From the NCBI GenBank assembly GCA_021163085.1, contig JAGGXL010000066.1, positions 1 through 34,333 on the forward strand: DNA of 34,333 nt, read 5' to 3'. This document shows positions 1 to 8,739 of this stretch, piece after piece (within the stretch, counting starts at the first letter, position 1; each line of letters begins with the position of its first letter). Both the position numbers and the translations under genes were made by a program. The notes below the pieces were generated by a model that was not told the origin of the DNA, made no database searches, and saw only the letters and a program-made list of their open reading frames with translations. Source of the stretch: Thermodesulfobacterium sp. GTDB lineage: Bacteria; Desulfobacterota; Thermodesulfobacteria; Thermodesulfobacteriales; Thermodesulfobacteriaceae.

Positions 1-1081
1 ATTCTTCTGCTTTTACACCAAGTTTTCTTAATTCTGTAACCATAGCTTTAATACGATCTGTTTCTTTATAACGCAGATGAGGAGCACCTTTAAGAAATGT
101 TTTTCCTTCTGCAACTGCTCCTAAAACACACATAGTTGGGAAAAGATCAGGAGTGTTGTTTAAATCAATTTTAACACCCTTGGGGATACCCTTAAATTCT
201 ACACTTACTCCCAATGGATTTAGCGTTTCTATTTTTGCTCCCATTTTTCTTATATATTCCAGAAATTTTACATCTCCTTGCTTTGAAAAGGGATTGTAAT
301 TTTCTATAACAACTTTTCCTTTGCCCAAGATAAGAGGCAGTGCTAGAAAATAAGAGGCAGTTGAAGCATCTGCTTCAACCTCATAAGTTGTGGGTTTATA
401 ACTTGATTTTGGCACCTCAAAAAAGTTTTTATGAAATTTAACTTCCACTCCAAAATTTCTCATCACATCAAGAGTAAGATTTATATAAGCCTTTGAAACA
501 AGTTCCCCTTCAATAACAAGTTTCAAACCTTTTGGCAAATAAGGTCCTATAAGTAGAAGCGCAGAAATAAACTGACTGCTTACATTTCCGGGAAGAAAAA
601 TATCCTTTGAGATAACCTTTGATTCTTTTATTTTTACAGGTAAGAAACCCTCTTTTTCAAGACATTCGATACTTGCAGAAAGTTTTTTTAAACTTTCAAT
701 TAAAGGCCCCATTGGTCTTTCATGAAGTCTTGGTTTTCCATAAATTTCCACATAAGAGCCTTTCCCAAGAGAAGCCAGGGCTATAAAAAATCTTGTACCG
801 GTTCCGTTGTTTCCCAAAAATACCCTTTTTCCTGAAAGTAAAGGAGGAAATCTTCCCTCTACTTCCCAAATATTTCCATTCTCTTTTATTTTTATCCCTA
901 CATCTTTCAAAGCTGATTTTAACAGAAAGGTGTCTTCACTTTTTAAAGGCTCAATGATTTCGGAAACTCCTTCAGCAAGGGCACTGCATATTAAAGCTCT
1001 TTGAGTCAAACTTTTAGAGGTAGGAAGCCTTAGACTGATTTTTTCAAATTTTTCTAAGGATTTTATCTCTTGGACTTTCAT
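1..1081 (-). CDS. aroA: 3-phosphoshikimate 1-carboxyvinyltransferase (EPSP synthase), 3' end outside window
   Basis: Translating the minus strand from the ATG at 1081 gives about 360 residues of an EPSP synthase, which joins shikimate-3-phosphate and PEP in the chorismate pathway. Visible landmarks are the N-terminal KSLTQRAL substrate-binding segment, LGNNGTGTRFF (counterpart of the E. coli LGNAGTAMRPL PEP-site loop), GKPRLHERPMGPL, and, near the left edge, DLFPTM and HLRYKETDRI. The family is usually about 430 residues, so roughly the last 65 lie beyond base 1. Its ATG overlaps the aroE stop by four bases (ATGA), so translation is probably coupled, and aroD-aroE-aroA form a shikimate block. 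The PEP loop departs from the E. coli form (Phe where E. coli has Pro101). I do not infer glyphosate sensitivity from this. Confidence 0.93.
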   Translation of the reverse strand, partial: MKVQEIKSLEKFEKISLRLPTSKSLTQRALICSALAEGVSEIIEPLKSEDTFLLKSALKDVGIKIKENGNIWEVEGRFPPLLSGKRVFLGNNGTGTRFFIALASLGKGSYVEIYGKPRLHERPMGPLIESLKKLSASIECLEKEGFLPVKIKESKVISKDIFLPGNVSSQFISALLLIGPYLPKGLKLVIEGELVSKAYINLTLDVMRNFGVEVKFHKNFFEVPKSSYKPTTYEVEADASTASYFLALPLILGKGKVVIENYNPFSKQGDVKFLEYIRKMGAKIETLNPLGVSVEFKGIPKGVKIDLNNTPDLFPTMCVLGAVAEGKTFLKGAPHLRYKETDRIKAMVTELRKLGVKAEE

Positions 1082-1902
1082 TTTAAAATTTCTTTTTCGA
1101 GATCTTTGACTTTTTCATATATAGCCTTTTCCATCAGTTTAACAGGTGGCTCAATGCCTGTCCATAGCTTAAATTGTTCCACTCCCTGATAAAGAAGCAT
1201 CTGCAGTCCATCTATTACCTTACAATATTTCTTAGCAAGAGATAAAAATTTTGTTTCCAAAGGTAAATAAACTATATCCATTGCCACTTTAAAACGAGAT
1301 ATAACGCTTTCTTTAACTGGACTTTCCCAAGATTTCAATCCCACACTGGTTGTTTGAATTATAATATCTCCAGAAGCACTTTTAAGCTCTCCCCAGGGTT
1401 TGGCAATTATTCCAAATTTTTTCTCCAGAAGTTTAGCTTTTTCAAAGGTTCGATTATAAACAAACATTCTTCCTGCTCCTCCTTTCATAAGGGCATAAAT
1501 AACAGCTTTTGAAGCTCCTCCAGCTCCAACAACAACCACCTTTTTATTCTGAATCTCGACTCCATTCTCCTTAAAAGCCTTTAATACACCTATCCAGTCT
1601 GTGTTGCATCCCTTTAAAACTCCATTTTCATTTACAATAGTATTTACTGCTCCGATTTTATAAGCAGTTTCATCTATCTTTTCCAGATACTCCATAACTT
1701 TTTCTTTATGAGGTATGGTCACAGAAACACCTTTTATATTGAGAGCTCTTATTCCTTCAACAGCCTTTGCCAAATCAGGAGAACTTACCCTGAACGCTCC
1801 GTATACCGCTTTTATATTTTTTTCTCTAAATGCTAAATTGTGCATTATTGGGGACAGGGAATGGTTTACAGGGTCTCCGATAATTCCGTAAACTTCATAC
1901 AC
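1078..1902 (-). CDS. aroE: shikimate dehydrogenase (NADP-dependent)
   Basis: A 274-residue protein, normal length for AroE, which reduces 3-dehydroshikimate to shikimate. The N-terminal substrate domain has HSLSP (15-18) and VTIPHK with the catalytic Lys at about 66. NTDWIG carries the partner Asp at about 102. The Rossmann nucleotide site is GAGGASKA (126-133), followed by YNRT (about 149-152), whose NRT is the usual NADP(H) phosphate-binding motif. QMLLYQG near residue 237 is the conserved C-terminal substrate contact. The ATG at 1902 lies 7 bases after the aroD stop, and the stop overlaps the aroA start. Confidence 0.96.
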   Translation of the reverse strand: MYEVYGIIGDPVNHSLSPIMHNLAFREKNIKAVYGAFRVSSPDLAKAVEGIRALNIKGVSVTIPHKEKVMEYLEKIDETAYKIGAVNTIVNENGVLKGCNTDWIGVLKAFKENGVEIQNKKVVVVGAGGASKAVIYALMKGGAGRMFVYNRTFEKAKLLEKKFGIIAKPWGELKSASGDIIIQTTSVGLKSWESPVKESVISRFKVAMDIVYLPLETKFLSLAKKYCKVIDGLQMLLYQGVEQFKLWTGIEPPVKLMEKAIYEKVKDLEKEILK

Positions 1903-1909
1903 GGTTTAA

Positions 1910-2590
1910 CTACTCCACTATTTCCTTAATCGCATTGTAAACTTTTAAGGCAGATTTTATATCTAACTGCCCCGGAGCTACAGCTTCTTTTTTAGAAAGA
2001 ACCACATAAGTAAAAGGTGAACCACAAAATAGAGAAAGAATCCTGCTGATTCTACCCTTTTCCCCCATTCCAAAAGCTACAAGCTCTATTTTTCTTTCCT
2101 TTGCCAAAAAAATAAGCTTAAGAAGCCTGAAAGAGTCTTCCAAACTGTTGCACATACAAACTATTTTGGCTCTTTTCACGCCCCTTTTTTTCATCTCCGA
2201 AAGCAATTCAAGCAAATATCTATCAGATGGTAGCTTTTTAAAGTTATGATAAGAAAAAAGGACTTTATTAAAGTTTAATTCTTTAAATTTATGAGAAAAT
2301 TTTTTGAAAAGCTTCCACTCTATATCAACTAAATAAAATTTTTGTTTTAAAGCCCAGAAGATCCACTCCAATCTAAATTCATCAGAAAAATTTCCAAAAC
2401 CTCCCTCTTCATGACTCCTAAAAGTAAAAAGGAATTTATAAGGTAATTTAAGAAATGTTTCTAAATGGCAAGTTTCTAAATCTTTAAGTTTGTCAGCTCT
2501 TATTTCGAAAAAATCTGTATATTTTGCTCCTCTTTCTATTTTTTTAAAAAGCTTTTTGCAAGTATTTTCTGCTAATGTCAGACAAAACAT
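1910..2590 (-). CDS. aroD: type I 3-dehydroquinate dehydratase
   Basis: A 226-residue class I dehydroquinase, the Schiff-base enzyme that dehydrates 3-dehydroquinate. The active-site set is complete: FEIRAD (about 28-33), FSYHNF with the catalytic His at about 115, RAKIV with the Schiff-base Lys at about 142, GEKGRISR (176-183) supplying the carboxylate-binding Arg, and APGQLD near 205. The start ATG shares its first base with the stop of the upstream IMP cyclohydrolase gene (TAATG), a classic coupled junction. aroE follows after 7 bp. Confidence 0.95.
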   Translation of the reverse strand: MFCLTLAENTCKKLFKKIERGAKYTDFFEIRADKLKDLETCHLETFLKLPYKFLFTFRSHEEGGFGNFSDEFRLEWIFWALKQKFYLVDIEWKLFKKFSHKFKELNFNKVLFSYHNFKKLPSDRYLLELLSEMKKRGVKRAKIVCMCNSLEDSFRLLKLIFLAKERKIELVAFGMGEKGRISRILSLFCGSPFTYVVLSKKEAVAPGQLDIKSALKVYNAIKEIVE

Positions 2591-3180
2591 TAAACAGTAA
2601 CAGAAGAAAGATAATTAAAAATCATCTGATCGTATTCACTCGTTAACTTAAAAACTTTTCTGGCAAGCTCAATCCTTGTTTTTAAAGTTGTGTTTCCATA
2701 CTTTTTGATTTCTTCGAGGACTCTGGTGTAATCCTCTGGAGAAACAACAACAGTAACATATTTAAAATTTTTAGCCCCTGCTCTTATTAAAGTTGGTCCT
2801 CCGATATCAATATTTTCTACAGCTGTATCAAGATCTGCTCCTTTTTTAACTACTTTTTCAAAGGCATAAAGATTAACAACTATCAAATCTATAGGTTTTA
2901 TATTATGCTCTTTAACAGTTTTAACATGGTCCTCCTTATCTCTTTTAAACAAAATCCCTCCATGAACCTTGGGATGAAGGGTTTTTACTCTTCCTTCCAG
3001 TATTTCTGGAAATCCTGTAATCTCAGAAATCTCAATAACCTTTACTCCTCCCTCTCTCAAGACTCTTGCAGTTCCGCCAGTTGAAATAATTTCTATTCCA
3101 AGATTTTCAAGTTCTTTAACAAAGTCAACAATTCCTGTTTTATCTGTAACACTGATTAAAGCTCTTTCTATTTTGTCCAT
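2590..3180 (-). CDS. stand-alone IMP cyclohydrolase (PurH N-terminal domain)
   Basis: This 196-residue protein matches only the first domain of bifunctional PurH (normally about 510 residues), the MGS-like fold that closes FAICAR to IMP in the last step of purine synthesis. Conserved pieces are ISVTDKTGI (9-17), STGGTARVL, GRVKTLHPKVHGGIL, NLYAFE and ENIDIGGPTLIRAGAKN. The protein ends cleanly at NYLSSVTV where the AICAR transformylase domain would begin, and the next gene, aroD, starts on the same stop codon. No transformylase coding remains in any frame here, so this is a dedicated single-domain gene, not a frameshift. The formyl-transfer step must be encoded elsewhere. Some authors call the split cyclohydrolase PurJ; I leave the symbol blank. 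Confidence 0.88.
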   Translation of the reverse strand: MDKIERALISVTDKTGIVDFVKELENLGIEIISTGGTARVLREGGVKVIEISEITGFPEILEGRVKTLHPKVHGGILFKRDKEDHVKTVKEHNIKPIDLIVVNLYAFEKVVKKGADLDTAVENIDIGGPTLIRAGAKNFKYVTVVVSPEDYTRVLEEIKKYGNTTLKTRIELARKVFKLTSEYDQMIFNYLSSVTV

Positions 3181-3181
3181 T

Positions 3182-4345
3182 TTATTCTCCCTTTGAAAGC
3201 CCTATTTCCTCATCAGTAAGATAACAAGCTGGATCAGGAGCCCATATATCTCCTGTCACAGCTTCAGCTCTTGCTCTAAAATTTCCTGCACAAAGGTCTA
3301 AAAATTTACACTTAGCACATCTTCCTTTAACATATTTTTTCTTTTCTTTTAATTTTGCCATCAAAGGATTTGAAGTATCCATCCATATTTCACTAAAAGG
3401 CCTTTCTCTCACATTTCCAAAATTATGGGTTCTCCAGAATTGATCTGCATAAACAACTCCATCCCAGGAAACACATCCAATTCCAACTCCACTGTTATTT
3501 CCTCCGTTTATCTTAAGAAGTTGATATACTTCTTCTGCCTTGGGATGGTTCTTCCTTTTCATTCTTAAGTATAAGTAGGGACCATCTGCATGATTATCAA
3601 CTGTCAAAACCTCTGCTTTTAAACCTTTTTCATGCAATTCTTTCGTTTTATCAATAATATAGTCTACCCAGTAACGAGTTTCTTCATGACTGAGATCTTG
3701 TTCTATAAGTTTTGATCCCCTTCCTGAATAAACAAGATGGTAAAAACAGATTCTTGGAATTTTCAATTCTTCAACCAAGCCAAAAATTTTAGGAATTTCC
3801 TTAGCATTAAGCTTACTTATAGTAAATCTTAAACCCACTTTAAGATTTACTTTTTTGCAAGCCTCAATAGCTGAAATTGCCTTTTTAAAAGCTCCCTTAA
3901 CACCTCTAAATTTATCATGCACTTCTTCCAACCCATCAAGACTTATTCCTACATAAGAAACTCCCAATTTTTTTAGTTCTTTAGCCAGAGAATCATCGAT
4001 GAGAATTCCATTAGTAGAAATAACTGTTCTTAATCCAGAGTTTACTGCTTTGTGAATAAGGTCAAGAATGTCTTTTCTTACTAAAGGCTCCCCACCAGAA
4101 AAAAGAATTACAGGGCAACCAAACTTTGCAAGATCTTCAAGGAGTTTGAACCCTTCTTCAGTAGTTAGCTCATCAGGTGCCGGGTTATTGTCAGCTTTGG
4201 CATAACAGTGAATGCATCTCAAATTACAGGCTTTGGTAGTATTCCATACAACCACCGGTCTTTTGTCCATAGCAGATGTTTTCCCGTATCTTATGTGGTC
4301 AAGAGACTCTGTAGCACCACAATAAAGTTTAGATATACTTATCAT
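3182..4345 (-). CDS. ahbC: radical SAM protein with SPASM-like C-terminus, probable 12,18-didecarboxysiroheme deacetylase
   Basis: A 387-residue radical SAM enzyme. The [4Fe-4S]-SAM motif is C40-x3-C44-x2-C47, followed by SGGEP (83-87). The C-terminal auxiliary cluster region holds C291, C343, C346, C352 and C374, with GRCAKCKFLDLC and a tail reading GDIWAPDPACYLTDEE. That tail is characteristic of the NirJ/AhbC/AhbD group that works on siroheme-derived tetrapyrroles. Length and tail fit AhbC, which removes two acetate side chains on the alternative (siroheme) heme route of sulfate reducers and archaea. AhbD or a NirJ-like heme d1 enzyme is the main alternative. It sits 1 bp upstream of the IMP cyclohydrolase gene; no other heme gene is nearby. 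Confidence 0.75.
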   Translation of the reverse strand: MISISKLYCGATESLDHIRYGKTSAMDKRPVVVWNTTKACNLRCIHCYAKADNNPAPDELTTEEGFKLLEDLAKFGCPVILFSGGEPLVRKDILDLIHKAVNSGLRTVISTNGILIDDSLAKELKKLGVSYVGISLDGLEEVHDKFRGVKGAFKKAISAIEACKKVNLKVGLRFTISKLNAKEIPKIFGLVEELKIPRICFYHLVYSGRGSKLIEQDLSHEETRYWVDYIIDKTKELHEKGLKAEVLTVDNHADGPYLYLRMKRKNHPKAEEVYQLLKINGGNNSGVGIGCVSWDGVVYADQFWRTHNFGNVRERPFSEIWMDTSNPLMAKLKEKKKYVKGRCAKCKFLDLCAGNFRARAEAVTGDIWAPDPACYLTDEEIGLSKGE

Positions 4346-4349
4346 TTTT

Positions 4350-4712
4350 TTACTTTACCCCCTTCAACCATTTTTCTAATTTTTCAACTATTTTTTCTTC
4401 TTCCAAAGGACAGATAATTATGTCATCTACTCCGCAGTCTTTGGCTTTTATTTCTTCTTCTTTGTATTCATATTTACAAACAGCTAAAATCGGAATATTC
4501 TTTGTTTTATCATCAGATTTCAAAAGTAGTGTAACTGCAAATCCATCAAGAAGTGGCAGATCCTTTTCAAGAATAATAAGCTCAGGAGGATCTTTTTTAG
4601 CTAATTCCAACAAAGTCTCTCCGTCTCCAATAAATTTATATTTAATTTTGTGATTTTCCAAAATTTTAGCTAACTTATTAAATAAACTTTCTGAAAGAGC
4701 TATATATATCAT
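4350..4712 (-). CDS. single-domain receiver protein lacking the phospho-acceptor Asp
   Basis: A 120-residue protein with the size and alternating pattern of a CheY-like receiver domain and no output domain. The segment LIILEKDLPLLDG (45-57) aligns with the usual LIILD..LP..DG, so the phospho-accepting Asp is replaced by Glu (E49). The conserved Lys in strand 5 (usually KP) is Cys101 (ICPLEE). It therefore probably cannot be phosphorylated in the normal way; Glu could mimic a constitutively active state. It lies 7 bp after the ClpX-like gene and 4 bp before the ahbC-like gene. Its partner is unknown; the pilT genes of the same operon are one possibility. Confidence 0.7.
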   Translation of the reverse strand: MIYIALSESLFNKLAKILENHKIKYKFIGDGETLLELAKKDPPELIILEKDLPLLDGFAVTLLLKSDDKTKNIPILAVCKYEYKEEEIKAKDCGVDDIIICPLEEEKIVEKLEKWLKGVK

Positions 4713-4719
4713 TTTTCTT

Positions 4720-6345
4720 TCAAGCTGAAAGATACTCTTTTATAAATCTTTCTGGATTTTTAAATGCTAAAGAATTGATATAAATAGTCTCTTTCTCCTG
4801 TATATCTTTTAAGTAATTTAAACTATATTCTAATTTTGACATAACTTTTTCACAATAGGTAAAAACTCCCCAATTTTTATTAATCGCAACCTCCAATATA
4901 TCATCTACAGCGTCACCAGTAAAGGCTATTTTAATAAATTTTTTTCTTTCAAAAGCAGATTCATAACTTTTTATCTGCTTCCAGATATAGAAAATTTCTT
5001 CAACAGCTTGATTTAATTCTATATCTTTTTTTTTATAAAGTTTAAATATCATTTCAAATCTTTTAGGTGTAATTTTAAATTTGTCTTCTTTAAAAAAATT
5101 TTTTCTATTTAAATATTTCTCTGTTCTCTTTTTCTCATCCTCCAGAGCTCTAAGGTAATTTTCTTTCCATCTGGAGTTGTTGGGAGATTCAGTCATAGCT
5201 GATAGAACTCCATAAGGATTCTCAACAATCTCTTTGGTGACTCCTAAAAAGTTAAGAGATAAAGATGGTAAAGCCCTTTCATATGGAATAAGGATTCTTT
5301 CTAAAATGCGACCTAAAGCACGAGCACCTGTACTTTCTTCGTAAGCTATTTCGGCTATTCTTCTCAGTGCATCTTCTGTAAAAGCAATGTTTATATTATA
5401 AACTTTAAAATCCCTTTTTTTGTTTATTACTATGGGATCATTGGGATTAGCAAGAATCTCATACAAATCGTCTTTACTTAAAGGTTCAAATACCACAATA
5501 ACTGGAAATCTTCCTACAAACTCACGTTCAAACCCATAATTTACTAAATCCTCAGGAGTAACAAACTTAAAATAATTAATTTTTTCCTCACTTTTACTCT
5601 CTATCTCAGAAATAAAACCCAGGCCCTGCTTTTTCATCCTCTTTTTAATAATATCTTCTAATCCTTGAAATGCTCCACTTACAATAAAAAGCACATATTT
5701 GGTATTAAGAGTAAGCCTTTTCCTTTTGTGTTTTCCTTGCATCTCTGAAAACTCAAAAAAGCTACAATTTTCGTGAGGTATTTTAATCTCCACCTCAGTT
5801 TCTTCCAAAGGTTTTAATAAAGCTCTTTGGACACCGGTTCTTGAAATATCAGGACCGATAGTTTCTGCAGGGGAAGCAATTTTATCAATTTCATCCAAAA
5901 ATACTATTCCAAATTGAGCCTTCTCTAAATCTCCATTAGATTCCCAATACAAATCTCTTATTAAATCCTCTATATCTCCCCCTACATATCCGGTTTCACT
6001 AAATTTTGTAGCATCACCTTTAACAAAAGGAACCCCAATTTTTTTAGCGATAAGCTTTATCATATAAGTTTTACCAACACCTGTAGGTCCTATAATAAAT
6101 ATATTATTTTTTATAAACTCTGTTTTGTCTTCTCTACCATATCTAAAAAGGAATTTTCTGATTTTATGAAAGTGTGTGCAGATTTTAGTTGCTATAACAG
6201 CTTTAGCTTCTTTCTGACCAACGATATATTCATCTAAATAAGCTTCAAGTTCCGTAGGTTTAAAATTGAATTCATAAAAGGGCTTGTAACCTTTTGAAGG
6301 GCTAATCCTTTCTATTTTATACCTGGGTGTTTTTAACATAAACAA
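4720..6345 (-). CDS. ClpX-like AAA+ ATPase without zinc domain, C-terminal extension
   Basis: A 541-residue AAA+ protein of the ClpX/HslU group. It begins with ELEAYLDEYIVGQKEAKAV, the ClpX-type entry to the AAA module. Visible are Walker A GPTGVGKT (86-93), pore-loop-like GYVGGD (119-124), Walker B FLDEID (149-154), an arginine finger in FVGRF (about 279) and sensor-2 GARALGR (340-346). The ClpX N-terminal Cys4 zinc domain is absent. Where ClpX has its ClpP-docking IGF loop this protein has GLGF (241-244), so ClpP contact is possible but unproven. About 150 extra residues (about 390-541) follow the small AAA domain and match nothing I recognise. It may be an unfoldase paralogue with its own substrates. 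It sits 36 bp downstream of priA. Confidence 0.75.
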   Translation of the reverse strand: MFMLKTPRYKIERISPSKGYKPFYEFNFKPTELEAYLDEYIVGQKEAKAVIATKICTHFHKIRKFLFRYGREDKTEFIKNNIFIIGPTGVGKTYMIKLIAKKIGVPFVKGDATKFSETGYVGGDIEDLIRDLYWESNGDLEKAQFGIVFLDEIDKIASPAETIGPDISRTGVQRALLKPLEETEVEIKIPHENCSFFEFSEMQGKHKRKRLTLNTKYVLFIVSGAFQGLEDIIKKRMKKQGLGFISEIESKSEEKINYFKFVTPEDLVNYGFEREFVGRFPVIVVFEPLSKDDLYEILANPNDPIVINKKRDFKVYNINIAFTEDALRRIAEIAYEESTGARALGRILERILIPYERALPSLSLNFLGVTKEIVENPYGVLSAMTESPNNSRWKENYLRALEDEKKRTEKYLNRKNFFKEDKFKITPKRFEMIFKLYKKKDIELNQAVEEIFYIWKQIKSYESAFERKKFIKIAFTGDAVDDILEVAINKNWGVFTYCEKVMSKLEYSLNYLKDIQEKETIYINSLAFKNPERFIKEYLSA

Positions 6346-6381
6346 AAATTAATATACGTCTTTTTTCAAAAAAGTAAATAT

Positions 6382-8739
6382 CTACAACAAATCTTCTGGA
6401 TCAATGTCAACAATCAATTTAAATCCCGACACTTTAAATTTTTTTAAAAATTTAAATAATACATTGTTTATTGTCTTGTAATTTTTGGTTTTTAAAATAA
6501 TATGCCACCTGTAAAAACCCTTTAACTTTCTAAAAGGACAGGGAGCGGGTCCCAATATTTCAACATTCTTTATATTAAATTGCGAAAAAAACTCTTCTAA
6601 ATTTTTTTTTGCTTCCACACATTTTTCTTTTACTTTATTTTCTTTTATCCCCTCAATCCTTATTACTGCAAGTCTCACAAAAGGTGGAAAAAGAAATTTT
6701 TCTCTAAGTTTTATCTCCTCTTCATAAAATTTTTCATAGTTTTGCTCCAGAGCACATTCTATAGCATAATAATCTCTTATAGCACTCTGAAAAATTACCT
6801 TTCCTTTTTCTTTTTTTCTACCTGCTCTTCCTGAAGCCTGAATCAGTAATTGAAAGATCCTTTCTCCAGCTTTGTAATGAGGCAGAAATAAACCCTCTTC
6901 TGCTCTTAAAATGCCTACTAAATTTACCTCGGGGAAATTGTGTCCATGAACACCCATTTGAGTTCCTACTATTATTTTAGGCTCTGGTTTATAAATTCTC
7001 TCCAGAACCTGTAAAAGTTTTTTTTCAGTATTTACAGCATCTCTATCCAGCCTTATAACTTCTATTCCCGAAAAAATTTTTTTTATCTCTTCTTCTACTT
7101 TTTCAGTTCCTGCTCTTCTGAATTTCCTTTTAAATCCTTTACATCGAGGACAGAGAGTTAAAGCATTTACTTCAAAATTGCAATAGTGACATAAAAGCAG
7201 TTTTTCTTCTTTATGATAGGTAAGAGGAATTCCGCAATTTGGACAACTCCAGATATAATGGCACTCTTCACATTCAACAAGAGGCGCATACCCTCTTCTG
7301 TTTAGATAGAGAAATACCGATTTGCCCCTTCTGAACTCTTCTTCAATTTCTTTTTTTAGCTCATCTGATATAAGCAAAAACTTTTTGTTTTCAATAAACT
7401 TTATTTCCGGTAAACTGGCAAAAGGTCTTTCTTTCAACATAAAGAGATGATATTTACCTTTCTTAGCAAAATAAAAACTTTTAATGCTTGGAGTAGCAGA
7501 ACCAAGAATTATAGGAATATTTTCCATTTTTCCTCTAATAAGTGCCAAGTCTCTGGCATGATATTTACATGCTAAATTTTCTTCTTTATAAGAAGGGTCA
7601 TGCTCTTCATCCACAATGATAAGCCCTAAATTATTTACAGGAGCAAAGATGGCAGATCTTGTTCCTATTACTATATCTACTTCCTCTTTTAATATCCTCA
7701 TCCATTCTCCGAGTCTCTCAGAGGGAGAAAGACCACTATGAAGAAGAGCAATTTTATTTTTAAAGTAATTCAAAAGTAATATTTCCATGTAGGTGGTTAA
7801 AGCTATTTCAGGAACTAAAACCAGGACTTTTTTCTTATTTTTCAAAACCTCCCTGATCATTTCTATGTAAATTAAGGATTTCCCACTTCCTGTAACTCCA
7901 TAAAGAAGGATAGGTTTAAATCCACCCTGATAAAAAAGTTCTTTAATCTTTTCAAAAATATCTTTTTGTGATGGAGTTAACTGATATTTCTCTGGGACTT
8001 CTAAAGAAACCATAATTTTTCTGATTTTAGGATATTCAATTCTCTCCAATACACCTTTTTCTATTAATCTTTTTATCTCTTTAGAAGAAAATCTATTTTT
8101 CAAAATCTTTTCGGGAACCTCTATATTTTCTTCAAGATACTTAACAATTTCCCTTTCCAAAAGCTTTTCATCAAGTTTTAAATTACTTTTAATCCTTATA
8201 AAAGTTTCTATAGGAATTTTAGCTTCAGGAAATTCCGATTTAACAATGACCCATTCTTTTTCTTTAAACTTGCTAATCTGTTTTATAGTAAAACCTGTTT
8301 TTCTTAAAAAATATTTTAAGTCATATCCTTTCTTTTTTATTAGAGAAAACTCTTCAGGCAAATAACCTTCTTTAACAGCCTCTTTCCCTTTTTCAGTAAG
8401 ATAAATCCTTTTTTTAGGTAAAGAAAAAACTCCAGGGGGTAAAGCAATTTTATAAACTAATCCCAGAGAAGTAATGTAATACTGAGATACCCATTCTAAA
8501 AAAGAAAAAAGATTAGGAGAGATTAATGGTGAATTATCTAAGGTTTCCTCTATCCATTTATACTCTATCTCAGGAGAAAGATCTTTTTCGGTAACTTCAA
8601 AACAGTCTTTTACTATACCGATTAAACGGTAGTTTTTAAAAGGAACAAGAACTCTTATTCCGGGTATAACAAAGTGTTTGCTAAGGTAAGAGAAGCTTTG
8701 ATAAAGTGGGAGAGGTAGAACAACATCAACTAAATACAT
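6382..8739 (-). CDS. priA: primosomal replication-restart helicase PriA
   Basis: A 785-residue 3'-5' superfamily 2 helicase that reloads the replisome at stalled forks. The N-terminal 3'-DNA-binding domain is followed by Walker A GVTGSGKS (281-288) and a DEEH box (377-380), then SATPS and NRRGYAP. The zinc domain has eight cysteines in pairs (C490/493, 499/502, 517/520, 530/533), as in PriA. The C-terminal helicase lobe contains GTQMGVHGHNFP and QASGRAGR. The protein is full length. Its ATG abuts the galU stop with no gap, so the two are co-translated. Confidence 0.95.
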   Translation of the reverse strand: MYLVDVVLPLPLYQSFSYLSKHFVIPGIRVLVPFKNYRLIGIVKDCFEVTEKDLSPEIEYKWIEETLDNSPLISPNLFSFLEWVSQYYITSLGLVYKIALPPGVFSLPKKRIYLTEKGKEAVKEGYLPEEFSLIKKKGYDLKYFLRKTGFTIKQISKFKEKEWVIVKSEFPEAKIPIETFIRIKSNLKLDEKLLEREIVKYLEENIEVPEKILKNRFSSKEIKRLIEKGVLERIEYPKIRKIMVSLEVPEKYQLTPSQKDIFEKIKELFYQGGFKPILLYGVTGSGKSLIYIEMIREVLKNKKKVLVLVPEIALTTYMEILLLNYFKNKIALLHSGLSPSERLGEWMRILKEEVDIVIGTRSAIFAPVNNLGLIIVDEEHDPSYKEENLACKYHARDLALIRGKMENIPIILGSATPSIKSFYFAKKGKYHLFMLKERPFASLPEIKFIENKKFLLISDELKKEIEEEFRRGKSVFLYLNRRGYAPLVECEECHYIWSCPNCGIPLTYHKEEKLLLCHYCNFEVNALTLCPRCKGFKRKFRRAGTEKVEEEIKKIFSGIEVIRLDRDAVNTEKKLLQVLERIYKPEPKIIVGTQMGVHGHNFPEVNLVGILRAEEGLFLPHYKAGERIFQLLIQASGRAGRKKEKGKVIFQSAIRDYYAIECALEQNYEKFYEEEIKLREKFLFPPFVRLAVIRIEGIKENKVKEKCVEAKKNLEEFFSQFNIKNVEILGPAPCPFRKLKGFYRWHIILKTKNYKTINNVLFKFLKKFKVSGFKLIVDIDPEDLL

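Noticed and set aside
807..1004. Short plus-strand open frame at the left edge
   Set aside because: It is antisense to clearly coding aroA sequence.
2590..3180. Frameshifted full-length purH
   Set aside because: Sequence after the stop is intact aroD in another frame, with no trace of the transformylase domain.
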